DNA from: Streptomyces sp. WM6378 | Lineage (GTDB): Bacteria > Actinomycetota > Actinomycetes > Streptomycetales > Streptomycetaceae | Direction: 5' to 3' | DNA: 64,000 nt | Assembly (NCBI RefSeq): GCF_001279695.1 | Contig: NZ_LGDD01000081.1 | Location: forward strand, 53,880 to 117,879 | Shown: positions 17,357 to 26,374 of the stretch, one piece after another | How the letters are laid out: each line of letters begins with the position of its first letter | Position numbering within the stretch: the first letter of the stretch is position 1 | The notes under the pieces: generated by a model | Databases searched by the model: none | What the model saw: only the letters and a program-made list of their open reading frames with translations | Told to the model about the DNA's origin: nothing | Position numbers and translations under genes: made by a program

Positions 17357-18373
17357 GTGACGAACCTCGGCATCCCTTTGGTGCCCGCGCAGACCGAACT
17401 CCAGGTCGGCGACGGCCTGACGTTCTCCACCAGCGGCCACCACTTCAACGCCCCCGACGCGCTCGACGTCGAAGCCCTCGCCGCCGCCTCCGTGGCTCCG
17501 CTGTCGGTGATCCTCCAAGTCACCAAGCGGTGCAACTTCGACTGCACCATGTGCTCCGAAGTCCTTCAGATGCCTGACCCCACCCTGAAGGACCTCGAAA
17601 CGATCGCCACGAACCTGACCGTCAAGAACAGCGACGGCGCCCTCCACCAGATGCGGGTGTTCCAGTCCGGAGGCGAACCCATGATGCGCAAGGACTTCGG
17701 CGACATCATCGACATGTACCACGAACACGGCTTCCTCCAGGCCGTACCGACCAACGCCACCTACGGCCTGGACCACGCCCGCCGGATCGCGGACAAGATC
17801 CTGTACGCCAACGTCGGCTTCGAGGGTCCGCGCGCCACGTTCCAGCGCATCCGCGGGGACTACGACCTGACCATGGCCGGCATTCGCGCGCTGAAGGACG
17901 AGGGCATCCCGATCTCGATGTCGACGGTCGTCACCCGCTCCCTGCTGTCCGCCCTGCCGTACATGGTGCAGATCGGCGACGTCCTGGAGGCGGGCAAAAT
18001 CAAGTTGATCATGCCGCTGCGCAAGGGCAACGCGCTGAAGATGCCAGAGCACGAGTTCATCACCAACGCCGAAGCCGAAGCGACCTTCCAGCGGCTGGTC
18101 GCCGAGCGGACCACCTACAACTGGTCCCCGGCCATCCGCCTGACGACCTGGACGCCCGCTAACGAGGGCCACATGATCGTGGTCGAGCCCAACGGCGTCG
18201 CCCGCGCCTGGCCCGTCTACGACGCCCCCGACCTATGGCTGCCGCTCGGCAACCTCCTGGAAGAGCCAGTCACCGCGATCTGGGAGCGCTACCCGTTCAA
18301 GGTCAACCACTTCAACAAGTACCTGGGCCGCACCATCTCCGCCACCCCGCACGGCCTGGCCCAGGTGAAGTGA
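17357..18373 (+). CDS. Radical SAM enzyme with SPASM-like tail
   Basis: The GTG-started 338-residue protein has the cluster motif C59-N-F-D-C63-T-M-C66 and GGEP at 105-108 that binds SAM. The TIM-barrel order follows (VPTNATYGLDHARRI, VGFEGPRATFQRIRGDYDL, ISMSTVVTRSLL). The C-terminus has the SPASM/twitch shape (IVVEPNGVARAWPVYDAPDL, PLGNLLEEPVTAIWERYPF) but the auxiliary-cluster cysteines are missing. GGAG precedes the start. It leads an operon with a nuclease-like, a kinase-like and a Nudix protein, hinting at a nucleotide or peptide substrate. Confidence 0.85.
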   Translation: MTNLGIPLVPAQTELQVGDGLTFSTSGHHFNAPDALDVEALAAASVAPLSVILQVTKRCNFDCTMCSEVLQMPDPTLKDLETIATNLTVKNSDGALHQMRVFQSGGEPMMRKDFGDIIDMYHEHGFLQAVPTNATYGLDHARRIADKILYANVGFEGPRATFQRIRGDYDLTMAGIRALKDEGIPISMSTVVTRSLLSALPYMVQIGDVLEAGKIKLIMPLRKGNALKMPEHEFITNAEAEATFQRLVAERTTYNWSPAIRLTTWTPANEGHMIVVEPNGVARAWPVYDAPDLWLPLGNLLEEPVTAIWERYPFKVNHFNKYLGRTISATPHGLAQVK

Positions 18374-18374
18374 C

Positions 18375-19136
18375 ATGCTCGAACTCACCAACCTGAACTG
18401 GCCAGTGACTCCGTACGGCAACACCGGCCAGATCATCCAGCGCCCCCGCCAACTGCTCACCGGCATTGCCACCCTGTGGGCCGACGACAACGGGCTCGTC
18501 CTGGCCGGCGCGGCCGCCGTCTTCCTCGACGTCCACCGCACCAAAGCAGTCCCGGTCACCAACGGTCTGTTCACCTTCGGCTACCGGGCCCTGGCCTGTC
18601 AGGGCCCCGAGGACTGCGAAGCGATCCGTCAGGCCCTCGATGTCCTGCTCGTCCAGGCCCGCCGGGACGCCCCGGCGCTCGCCTGGCACGCGGCCGACGA
18701 CGACCTGCACTGTCTGCGCGTCCTGAATCCGCCCAGCCCGGGCGCCATCGGTCTCGACGACGCCTGGAAGCAGCGGACTTCGCCAGGCAAGGGCATCGCC
18801 CGGTGCATCGACACCGCCAACGATCTCGGCCCAGCCGGTCTGCTCAGTGACACGGCTGCCACCCACGGCCTACCGCTCGGCCCCGCCCTCCTCCCACTCC
18901 AGAGCACGGACCACATCCAGCAGTGCTACGAGGAACTCGCCGCGGGAGAAGGCGCTCCGGCCGCGGCCCAGGGACTCGCGGCCGGAGCGCTCGCCCAGGC
19001 CCTCACCGTCGCACTCCTCGGCGGCCGCCACGCGGGTTTCCTCACCTGGGAGACACCGCCCAGCGTGTACGACGCGCTGGACGGCGTCGCCTGGAGCGAG
19101 TTACCTGTCCTGTTCCCCACCAACACCACGGCGTAG
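18375..19136 (+). CDS. Unknown protein in radical SAM operon
   Basis: A 253-residue soluble protein starting one base after the radical SAM stop. It has no recognised motif. The N-terminus (LNWPVTPYGNTGQIIQRPRQ, LLTGIATLWADDNGLVLAG) and an Ala-rich helical C-terminus are visible. The tight spacing points to joint function with the radical SAM enzyme, as a partner or second enzyme. Confidence 0.65.
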   Translation: MLELTNLNWPVTPYGNTGQIIQRPRQLLTGIATLWADDNGLVLAGAAAVFLDVHRTKAVPVTNGLFTFGYRALACQGPEDCEAIRQALDVLLVQARRDAPALAWHAADDDLHCLRVLNPPSPGAIGLDDAWKQRTSPGKGIARCIDTANDLGPAGLLSDTAATHGLPLGPALLPLQSTDHIQQCYEELAAGEGAPAAAQGLAAGALAQALTVALLGGRHAGFLTWETPPSVYDALDGVAWSELPVLFPTNTTA

Positions 19137-19200
19137 CCCAGTAGCGTCGCCCACCGGGTCCCGGACGGTCCGGGACCCGGCCACCTTGAGGAACAGGCGC

Positions 19201-20037
19201 GTGATCACCCTAAGCAGCATGTCCCGCCCCACACAGCCCCCGGCGCGCCGTAGCGGCAGCTCGCGGATCGCTTCGATCGACGTCGAATGGACCGACAAGC
19301 TTGTCAAAAACGGCAACCGGCCGTTCTGCTACTCGATCGTCTGGCTCGATCTGCCCACAGACGCCCCCGCCGACCTCACCGCAGCGGGCTTCGAGTGGAC
19401 CAGCGTCTACGTCGACGACCCCGGCGAGCAGGACGAACTCGTGGCCACCGCCGCAGCCACCCTGCGCACGGCCGCCGAGCACGCCGACCTCATCACCGGC
19501 CACCAGCTGTGCAGCGACCTCGCTGTCCTTGCCAACAAGGCCCCCCGCTCCCACCCTGCCCTCGACCAGGCCCGTGCGCAGTGGAAGCAGCGCAACCAGC
19601 CCGCGCCGGGGCCCGCTGTCCGTTACCTCGACACCCGCTACGACGCCGGACACCTCCTCGATGGCCACTCACGGCGCCTCGTGGACGTGTGCACCGAACT
19701 CGGACTTGATGTCACTCAGCCTGAACTGCTAAGCACCTCCATGCCGGCCTGGCACCGCAAGTGGATCGGCGAGCGCGCCACCGAAGGTCGTGAACGCATC
19801 AGCGTCCTGAACCTGCGCCACTCCCTGTCCACTGCTTACGTCGCCGCCCTCGCTGCCGGCCTCACGCCCCGCGGACAGCAGGTGAACGTCAACAAGATCC
19901 TCGCCACCGGCGCCAAGGGCGCCTGGGGCTGGCTCGAACACCCCACCTTCACCCAACTCCTGGAGGCACCGTGCCCATCCACGGCACTGCAGTCATCGGC
20001 TTCGAAGGCAGCCAAGCCGCGGGCAAAACGACGCTAA
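19201..20037 (+). CDS. DEDD-type 3'-5' exonuclease-like protein
   Basis: The GTG-started 278-residue protein has IASIDVEWT near residues 18-26 (the D-x-E pair of the DEDD superfamily), LITGHQLCSDLAVL near 96-109 (second acidic site) and a later conserved-looking RLVDVCTELGLD and RISVLNLRHSLSTAYVAAL. The match is partial, so enzyme or nucleotide-binding relative are both possible. GAGGA precedes the GTG; an ATG at 19219 is an alternative. Its C-terminus overlaps the next gene by 67 bases. Confidence 0.55.
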   Translation: MITLSSMSRPTQPPARRSGSSRIASIDVEWTDKLVKNGNRPFCYSIVWLDLPTDAPADLTAAGFEWTSVYVDDPGEQDELVATAAATLRTAAEHADLITGHQLCSDLAVLANKAPRSHPALDQARAQWKQRNQPAPGPAVRYLDTRYDAGHLLDGHSRRLVDVCTELGLDVTQPELLSTSMPAWHRKWIGERATEGRERISVLNLRHSLSTAYVAALAAGLTPRGQQVNVNKILATGAKGAWGWLEHPTFTQLLEAPCPSTALQSSASKAAKPRAKRR

Positions 20038-20585
20038 TACACGCCTTGACCAGCCACTTCCGGGAGCAGGGCATCCATGTCGCCTGCACCGGTGAGCCAG
20101 CCCGTACCAGCCCCTTCATGGAACAGATCGTGCTGCACGGAAAAGGCTCCTTCGACCTGGTCGCCGAAGTCGACCTGTTCGCCCAGCAGCTCAGCGTCCC
20201 GCTGCGCGCCGCCCGCCACCACCAGCTCCTCCTTGCCGACAAGAGCCCCGCCAACGTCCTCGCTCTGTCCCGCCTCCTACTCGACCAGGCCGACCCGCAG
20301 ACCGCGCCGGTCCTCGCCGCGATGGAAGCCTTCTGCCGAGCCTGGATGCCGCACACGTACGACGTGATCGTGTACTGCCGCGACCGCTTCAACCAGAAGG
20401 CCGGCGGCGACCGAATGCGGGAGAAAGTCCTCCACATCCAGGACGAAGCCGACCCGTACATCGCACAGGCCTGCCAGGACTCCGGTGTGCCAATCCTCGG
20501 CCTCCCCACCGGGATGACGACCGCCGAGCGTGTCCAATGGACAACAAAGCGGGTTAGCGAAATGGGACTCCTCGCGGCGCCCTGA
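19971..20585 (+). CDS. P-loop nucleotide kinase-like protein
   Basis: The 204-residue protein has a Walker A motif GSQAAGKT at residues 13-20, then GEPARTSPFMEQIVL, ADKSPANVLALSRLLL and YDVIVYCRDRF, the layout of thymidylate/deoxynucleoside kinases and NadR-like kinases. GTG follows GGAGG. It starts inside the preceding gene in another frame, so translation is coupled. Confidence 0.75.
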   Translation: MPIHGTAVIGFEGSQAAGKTTLIHALTSHFREQGIHVACTGEPARTSPFMEQIVLHGKGSFDLVAEVDLFAQQLSVPLRAARHHQLLLADKSPANVLALSRLLLDQADPQTAPVLAAMEAFCRAWMPHTYDVIVYCRDRFNQKAGGDRMREKVLHIQDEADPYIAQACQDSGVPILGLPTGMTTAERVQWTTKRVSEMGLLAAP

Positions 20586-20634
20586 GCCGCCGCGGCTACA
20601 GTCCCCGACGACGCCCACCCGTTGGAGGACTCCC

Positions 20635-21093
20635 TTGCCCGCCACCCCCATCAACGACGTTATGGTCATCCTGGAGCGCCGCAACGGCCAGACGCTGGAA
20701 ATCTGTCTCGCCGAACGGTCCAACACCGGCTACGCCGACGGCCAACTCAACCTCCCCTCCGGGAAGGTCGAAGCAGGCGAAGACATCTACGACGCGATCA
20801 TCCGCGAGACCAAAGAGGAGACAGACGTCGTCATCGACCGGGCAGCCCTGCGCCTGGTCCACGCGATGTACTTCCGCAACCCCGAGGGCGAGACCAGGGT
20901 GGGCTGGTTCTTCGCGACCTGCGAGTACACCGGCGAACCGGTGAACAACGAGCCGGCCAAGTGCGCGGGCCTCAGCTGGCACCGTCCGGACCAGCTCCCC
21001 GACAACACCGTCCGCTACAACGGTCTCGGGATCGCCCACTACCTCAAGGGTGAACCTCTCTCCGCGCACTGGTACGACAGCGGCACCGTTTAA
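20635..21093 (+). CDS. Nudix hydrolase
   Basis: The 152-residue protein has a complete Nudix box, G43-KVEAG-E49 then R57-E58-TK-E61-E62, which binds Mg2+ and hydrolyses nucleotide diphosphate bonds. It starts at TTG 20635 behind GGAGG. It closes the radical SAM operon; with the kinase it suggests nucleotide chemistry. Confidence 0.9.
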   Translation: MPATPINDVMVILERRNGQTLEICLAERSNTGYADGQLNLPSGKVEAGEDIYDAIIRETKEETDVVIDRAALRLVHAMYFRNPEGETRVGWFFATCEYTGEPVNNEPAKCAGLSWHRPDQLPDNTVRYNGLGIAHYLKGEPLSAHWYDSGTV

Positions 21094-21849
21094 GTCCCGT
21101 GAACCTGCCGGTTGGCGAGTCGACGCGCCCTCGGCGGGGGCCGTTTCGCAGCGGGACTACCTCCGCTGATGCCGGCACCGCAACCTGGGCAGCGGCGGCG
21201 ACAACGAACCGGGCGGCTCCGACAGCAGGGGCTCCGACGGCGGAGACGGCCATGGAGACGGCGGCGGAGAAGTCGGCGAGGACTAGGCGATCGCGTGGAC
21301 CCAGACCATCCGATCGCGCACGTCGCAGCGGAAGCCGGAGTACCTGCACCGCCCGGCCAAGCGGTACGCCCTATCAGCCGGGCTGCTCGATCCGGATACC
21401 CCCACTCCCGGATGGCAGCCGTCAGGCCGTAAATGCGCCTGCGCGATGGGATTTGGCCGAGCCAACCTCGACCTCCTCTGTAGACGAGTACTTCACAGTC
21501 CGGGATCTCGTCGATGCCACCCTTGGGGACCGCCAGATGCGCAATGTGCATTCGTGGCGCGCCCAGTTGCCCAGTCCCGGGCCTCGCTTCGCCAGCGACG
21601 AGCAGATTGTGGCTCGGATCGCATGGTCCGAACGCGAGCATGCGTATTCCAGGACGCTCTCTCTGGCTGATGCTGACAGGCCATCAGCGCTTCGGTCTGG
21701 CGATCTCCGCTCGCCTCGGCGCGGCAGCCAAACGCGCTGCGGATCGGATTCTGCAGCGTGGATGTAGGACTGCGTGCCGAGCGTCCAGTTGGGCTTCACG
21801 AGCCTCGCTCGTAAGCAGGTTCGCGTCATCGGCGCAACCGAGGTCACGT
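21094..21849. other. Gene-poor stretch with broken coding traces
   Basis: No intact gene is convincing in these 756 bases. On the plus strand about 21440-21700 gives protein-like text (DEYFTVRDLVDATLGDRQ, IVARIAWSEREHAYSRT) and a neighbouring frame continues LAISARLGAAAKRAADR, so a decayed plus-strand gene is possible. Lower GC than the surroundings supports decay or transfer. Confidence 0.4.
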
Positions 21850-22206
21850 CTAGGCCGGCTCCTCTGGCGCAACGTCTAGCGGGTCTTTCGGAGACTCACT
21901 GACGACTTGCGCATGCCACTCGGGCGGGACCGCGACAGCGGCCGGTTTACTCCGGTACGTCACTGCTACGTGCTCTCCCGCGTAGGCGCGGTTGAGAAGG
22001 TCGGATAGCTCGCGGACCGCGACCTGCGCGGTGATCGTGTCCGTCACCTTTCCTCCGGCCTGAGCGTGCCATCCGGCCGGCACCAGTACGGCGGCCGCGT
22101 GCCCGTGCCGGGTGACCACGTGATGGGCGCCCTTCAGGCGTACCCGGGTCAGGACTGGGCTCCATCCCGACCGGGTGTCGTCGGCGCTGCTGCTGGTCGT
22201 CTCCAT
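21850..22206 (-). CDS. Phd/YefM-like protein with internal duplication
   Basis: The 118-residue protein contains two similar halves: HHVVTRHGHAAAVLVPAGWH and HVAVTYRSKPAAVAVPPEWH, each followed by AQ. The second is preceded by AVRELSDLLNRAYAGE, as in Phd/YefM antitoxins that bind DNA and a toxin. No toxin gene is adjacent. ATG 22206 is chosen; the ORF opens at 22260. Confidence 0.6.
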   Translation of the reverse strand: METTSSSADDTRSGWSPVLTRVRLKGAHHVVTRHGHAAAVLVPAGWHAQAGGKVTDTITAQVAVRELSDLLNRAYAGEHVAVTYRSKPAAVAVPPEWHAQVVSESPKDPLDVAPEEPA

Positions 22207-22232
22207 GAGCCGGAAGTGTACGGACCTCCCGG

Positions 22233-22283
22233 ACTTCACGAACAACTCGCCACTTCCCAAACTTCCATAACTTCCCGAACTTC
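22233..22283. repeat. Three direct repeats, probable operator
   Basis: ACTTCCCAAACTTC (22252-22265) and ACTTCCCGAACTTC (22270-22283) are near-identical and 18 bases apart; ACTTCACGAACAAC at 22233 is a third, weaker copy 19 bases before. They lie just upstream of the Phd-like gene, which fits autoregulation by that protein. The spacing is nearly two helical turns. Confidence 0.6.
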
Positions 22284-22506
22284 AAGGTGTGCGGTACGGT
22301 CTTCCACGTCGGAGGGAAAGCCCCGGCCGCGCCACCTCCGCCTCGAACAGGCCGAATTCGCCATGCCCTCGAACCCATCAGGGCGGCCCACAGCACCGCC
22401 GCACGACGCGAGGAGGCGTACCCCTCCGCTCATCCGCCCCGCCCGGCGTCTTCAGCGCCGGCCGCGGGCGAGCCCGATCAACCTCACGAACCGAGGAGCT
22501 CCACCG

Positions 22507-23067
22507 ATGAACAGCACCAGCAAGCGCGTCACCCTCACGGCCGCCGCAGCCGCCGGAATGCTCGGACTGCTCTCCGCCACCGCGCAGGCCGAGACCACCG
22601 ACCCCGGCAAGCCGGTCCGCACCTATACCGAGGAGCGCACCAACCCGGTCACCGGCGAGAAGGAGACGGCGACGATCACGGAGTACCCGGACGTCATCAA
22701 GCGCGGCGACGGGGGCACCTCGGACAAGCCGACCCGCAGCTACACGACCGACACCAACCCGATCACCGGCCAGCGGGAGAAGACGACGGTCACGGAGTAC
22801 CCGGGCACCGCCAAGCGGCCGAGTGTCCCCTCCGGCACCGCGGCGCCCGCTTCGGGTACCGGCGGGCTCTTCCTCCGCGACGCCGACGGCTCCGTCAAGG
22901 GCCTCATGGGCGAGGGCGACCGCGCACGGATCATCGCCTGCCACCCCAGCAACCCGAACCTGGTCAAGGTCGAGCAGACCACCAGTGGACACAACGGCTG
23001 GGGCGCGTACATCGGCTACGTGACGATCGCGGCGACCGCGGACCCGAGCCGTATCGCCTGCGGCTGA
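22507..23067 (+). CDS. Secreted protein with two repeats
   Basis: A signal peptide is clear (KR, then LTAAAAAGMLGLLSATAQA). The mature part has two copies of an RxYTxxxTNPxTGxxE..TxTEYP unit (residues about 38-100) and a C-terminal domain with LMGEGDRARIIAC and GHNGWGAYIGYVTI, which resembles an SH3-like fold. GGAG precedes the ATG at 22507. Function unknown; probably cell-envelope related. Confidence 0.75.
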   Translation: MNSTSKRVTLTAAAAAGMLGLLSATAQAETTDPGKPVRTYTEERTNPVTGEKETATITEYPDVIKRGDGGTSDKPTRSYTTDTNPITGQREKTTVTEYPGTAKRPSVPSGTAAPASGTGGLFLRDADGSVKGLMGEGDRARIIACHPSNPNLVKVEQTTSGHNGWGAYIGYVTIAATADPSRIACG

Positions 23068-23136
23068 TCCCTCACGCCCAACCTCGTACCCGGCCCCATG
23101 ATCCCCCATCTCACGGACTGCAAAGAGGAGAGACCC

Positions 23137-23364
23137 GTGCCCGCTGGCATTGAACGCCTGGCCGAACTGGCCGAGCGCCGCACCAACCTCATCCGTCAAC
23201 TCCTGGCCTCGACAGAGAACTTGCCGGTGTTAAATCTCGGGCCAGGTCACGTGGACACCGATTTCGCCAGCACTCTCCTGACCCTTGTGGCCGAGGACGT
23301 CGCTGCACTCGAAGGAGTCCTGCTCGGCGGCCTCGCCGACCCTGAGCACCGTCACAGTCGCTGA
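23137..23364 (+). CDS. Small hypothetical protein, 75 residues
   Basis: GTG at 23137 follows GAGGAG. The protein is helical and soluble (IERLAELAERRTNLIRQLL, TDFASTLLTLVAEDVAALEG). It follows the secreted-protein gene on the same strand. No family recognised. Confidence 0.55.
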   Translation: MPAGIERLAELAERRTNLIRQLLASTENLPVLNLGPGHVDTDFASTLLTLVAEDVAALEGVLLGGLADPEHRHSR

Positions 23365-23586
23365 CCACCGATCGCCGGATCTCATCCGCCGACAGCTACG
23401 CGGGTAACGGGCGCGCTCCTCGACAAGGGGCGCCTTCACCCGCGCCCCCCAGTCCCGTGCACAAGCCCGACCCGGGCCCGCCATCCGGGCCTTCACCGCC
23501 GAACGGCCCTGACCCGGTGTCTTCAGCACCTGGCCAGGGCCTCGCCGACCGAGCCACAGACCACGAACCGGTAGGAGCCCATCAGC

Positions 23587-23748
23587 ATGGCCAACCGTAC
23601 CCGCGCCCGCGACTTCGAACGCCGCCTCCCACGCATCAACGCCACCGCGCAGCGTGCCGAAACCGCCCGCTCCGCTGCCACCCGCCTCAGCCAGGAGCAC
23701 GTGAGCACCTCCGACTCCCCCGTCACCTCCCTGACCGGGGCAGCCTGA
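23587..23748 (+). CDS. Small basic ORF, 53 residues
   Basis: ATG follows TAGGAG. The peptide is Arg-rich at first (MANRTRARDFERRLPRI) and ends Ser/Thr-rich. It overlaps the next ORF by one base (TGATG). Confidence 0.4.
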   Translation: MANRTRARDFERRLPRINATAQRAETARSAATRLSQEHVSTSDSPVTSLTGAA

Positions 23749-23921
23749 TGAACTACGGTCGCAGCAAGGACGACAGCTCCACCAGCTCCACGCAGGGCAC
23801 TTCCTCCTCGCCGAGCGGCTTCACCGCCGAGCAGAGGGCCAGTCAGCAGGCACTCCATGACCGACTGACCTGCAGCCGCCTGGAAGACCGCGACAAGGAC
23901 ACACCTCCCGGCAGTTTCTGA
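23748..23921 (+). CDS. Small Ser-rich ORF, 57 residues
   Basis: ATG overlaps the previous stop by one base. The peptide is Ser/Thr-rich at first, then QRASQQALHDRLTCSRLEDR, resembling small uncharacterised actinomycete plasmid proteins. No function known. Confidence 0.4.
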   Translation: MNYGRSKDDSSTSSTQGTSSSPSGFTAEQRASQQALHDRLTCSRLEDRDKDTPPGSF

Positions 23922-24054
23922 CCGCCGACAGCCCACCGAGGAACCCTCGTTGAACGCGTAGCCCGCCGTCCCGGACCCCGCCTGGGGCGGCGCTCTGCCT
24001 TCAAGCCCCGTGCGCCGTCCGGGCGTTCAGTCGCCGGTCGACTTCTGGGCGTGC

Positions 24055-25851
24055 CTACGGCCTGCTGGCCCGTTTGAACCGGGAGACCTCCACAGCCCAC
24101 TGCGCCACCGCTTCAAGATCTCCCCGCGGCCGCGGCCGGCCGACAGCAGCCGCTATCCGGGGGTAGGCCGGATGCATGTCGTGATCGGCCCCCGTAACCA
24201 GCGCGGACAGCAGGGGCGCAGCCCCCTCTCGGCTCCGGTCGACCTGGATGAGCACACCAGTTTGCTGGCTCCGGTCGAGGGTGGGCAGACCGGGCGGGAG
24301 TTGGGCGCGAATCTCCCGCCAGGTGAGCGTTGTTCCGGTCGCTGCTGCCTTCTGCAGGATGGTCTTGACCGCGGTGGCCAGCGGGTCGAGCTTCACGCGC
24401 GCGGGGCTCTCCCGTTTCCCGGCTGCCGGGGGCTTCGTGCGGGCACGGGGCTTAACCGCCGCGGTGCGCGCCGACCGCCGCTGTCGCGCCTTGCGACCCC
24501 AGCGGGCAACCCGGTCCCGCTCGCGACCCCTGAGTTTGGGGCCTGCGATGTTCGCCACCCGCGTCAGCTCCTCCACCAGCTGCGCCAGCTCATCGCAGTC
24601 CAGCAGGTCGCTCTCGCGATCGAGCCGCTCCAGCAGGGCACGGGCTCTTGCTGCCGACTCCTTTGCCCGGTTCGGCTTCCTGCTTTTGGAGGGCTCCGGC
24701 CTCTTCGGGGCTGGCGGAACCGGCTTGTAGTGCAGCTGCCTTCGTAAGGCCGCCTGGGCCGGGGACTGATCGGCATAGTCGTGCTCGCGCAGATAGGCAC
24801 GCGCCGCGGCCAGGATGCGGTGCTCCTCGGCGCTGGCCCCACGCCGGGTCAGTGAAGCGGCCTGCTGAATCCCGGAGCGGACATCCCACGCCCGCCGTTC
24901 ACGGACCGCAGTGTCCAAGTCCTTGAAGACGTGGCGCTGGTACTCCTCGTGGGTGGCTAGCCACTCCTTTGCTTCCTCCAGAGCCCTCTCGGCCTCGGCG
25001 CGCGCCGTGGGCGTCAGGTTGTCCAGGAAGGAGCTGCTGCCGTTGCAGAGCCTGCGCACGTGGTCCACCGTCCCCGTTCGCTGCGCCGCCTCCAGGCCGC
25101 GGACGAACGTGACCACACTCTCCGGCAGAGCACCTCGGCCGGAAGTCGGCCCGGGTACGGCCGGCCGGCCCCCAGCGGCGGAACGCTCCCGCAGGATGCG
25201 CGAGGCGGCAGGCGTGAGCAGGCCCTCGTCCGTCCACCCGCACTCGCTGAACGGGACCCACTCGGTGGGGTGAGCCAGGCTCTGGGTCCCGATCCAGACC
25301 CGGCGGGATGCGCCGTCGCTGTCGCACCGCACCCGGTAGACGTACGGGCAGCCGGCCAGCCTGCCCGGGTCCGGCACCACGCCGGGCCCGAGAACCACCG
25401 TCCGCAACGTGTCATCCCAGTCGGGCCGCACGGAGCCGTCCATATGGATACGCAAGGAGGTGCCGTCCTCCAGGTCCACATCGACCAGGGAACCGATCGG
25501 CGGAGGGAAGACGAAGCGCGCGCCGCGGCCGTGATCCAGCAGCGACCGTGACATCGCCGACTTCACGTACAGGTGGTCCGCGCTGGATTCGCCCACGGCC
25601 GGTCGGCGGCAGGTATTCGACATGCCGTCCGGTTGAGGGAAGTGCTGGAAGTGACACTGCCGATCGACGTAAAGCTTGGAAGCGAGCTGGGCGCCGCAGC
25701 CGCCCAACAGCACGCCGCACCAGAAGGTGTCCTGTTCGTGGGCGTGGCGGAAGGCGTCGAGCTCGATCGCCTCGGGTGGCAGGACGACAGGGACATCGGA
25801 GTGCTCATCGCCGATGACCGCCGTCTGCACCAGTCGCGTGTCCCGAACCAC
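24055..25851 (-). CDS. CoiA-like nuclease-family protein
   Basis: The N-terminal 150 residues resemble CoiA (competence nuclease-like) proteins: FWCGVLLGGCGAQLASKLYV, then CHFQHFPQPDG, a Cys pair and GESSADHLYVKSAM, and a strand VDVDLEDGTSLRIHMD. The C-terminal 400 residues are long charged helices with Arg/Lys-rich linkers. The ORF opens at 26352, but the first 167 residues look non-coding; GTG at 25851 behind GGGGG is preferred. These proteins are often accessory nucleases on mobile DNA. Function unproven. Confidence 0.6.
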   Translation of the reverse strand: MVRDTRLVQTAVIGDEHSDVPVVLPPEAIELDAFRHAHEQDTFWCGVLLGGCGAQLASKLYVDRQCHFQHFPQPDGMSNTCRRPAVGESSADHLYVKSAMSRSLLDHGRGARFVFPPPIGSLVDVDLEDGTSLRIHMDGSVRPDWDDTLRTVVLGPGVVPDPGRLAGCPYVYRVRCDSDGASRRVWIGTQSLAHPTEWVPFSECGWTDEGLLTPAASRILRERSAAGGRPAVPGPTSGRGALPESVVTFVRGLEAAQRTGTVDHVRRLCNGSSSFLDNLTPTARAEAERALEEAKEWLATHEEYQRHVFKDLDTAVRERRAWDVRSGIQQAASLTRRGASAEEHRILAAARAYLREHDYADQSPAQAALRRQLHYKPVPPAPKRPEPSKSRKPNRAKESAARARALLERLDRESDLLDCDELAQLVEELTRVANIAGPKLRGRERDRVARWGRKARQRRSARTAAVKPRARTKPPAAGKRESPARVKLDPLATAVKTILQKAAATGTTLTWREIRAQLPPGLPTLDRSQQTGVLIQVDRSREGAAPLLSALVTGADHDMHPAYPRIAAAVGRPRPRGDLEAVAQWAVEVSRFKRASRP

Positions 25852-26374
25852 GTCGCCCCCACTCTTCTCTGCAACAAACGATAGGTCGCTGGATTCATAC
25901 GCGCGGGTCCGATGCTCACCCTTAGCTGGAAGAAGCGGGCACGGCGCCGACGAAGATGTAGTCGCGGTGCAGGTGGCGCACATCGGCCCGGCCATCCTGA
26001 CCGGCTGCGAGTCCACCGTCCACCATGGGCCGGCCACGCCAGGGTGCGGACAGCCGTCGAGGAGCGGGGCCGCCAGGAGACGCGGGCGGGTGCCGCGTCC
26101 CGAAGCAGCCCGACCTGTTCTTCGTGGACGCGGCCGCCCGGGGTGAGGCAGCCGCCGTGCCGGGGGACTCGATGACGCACGTCCACCACGAAGTCCCGAA
26201 GCGCGCGAAGAAGAACGCCCTCGCGGCCAGACGCTGGATCCGGGCCATAGCGAACCTCCAGATTCGAAACGTCGGGACGTCTGGGTGTCCTGGTGGGTCC
26301 TACCCCTGCAGCCTCTGTCCACAGCCCCGCGCTCGTACGGTCCGGGTCTCAATCATGGAACGGAAGGGCCCGAC
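25852..26374. other. Intergenic stretch
   Basis: About 520 bases between the divergently oriented CoiA-like gene and the 26375 gene. Long open frames occur on both strands but their composition (Arg/Pro/Ser-rich) does not look coding. I see no repeats or RNA gene. Promoters for both neighbours should lie here. Confidence 0.4.

Noticed and set aside
21090..21847. Minus-strand open frames in the gene-poor stretch
   Set aside because: Text such as HIAHLAVPKGGIDEIPDC looks protein-like, but the plus strand gives equally plausible text and no start with ribosome site exists.
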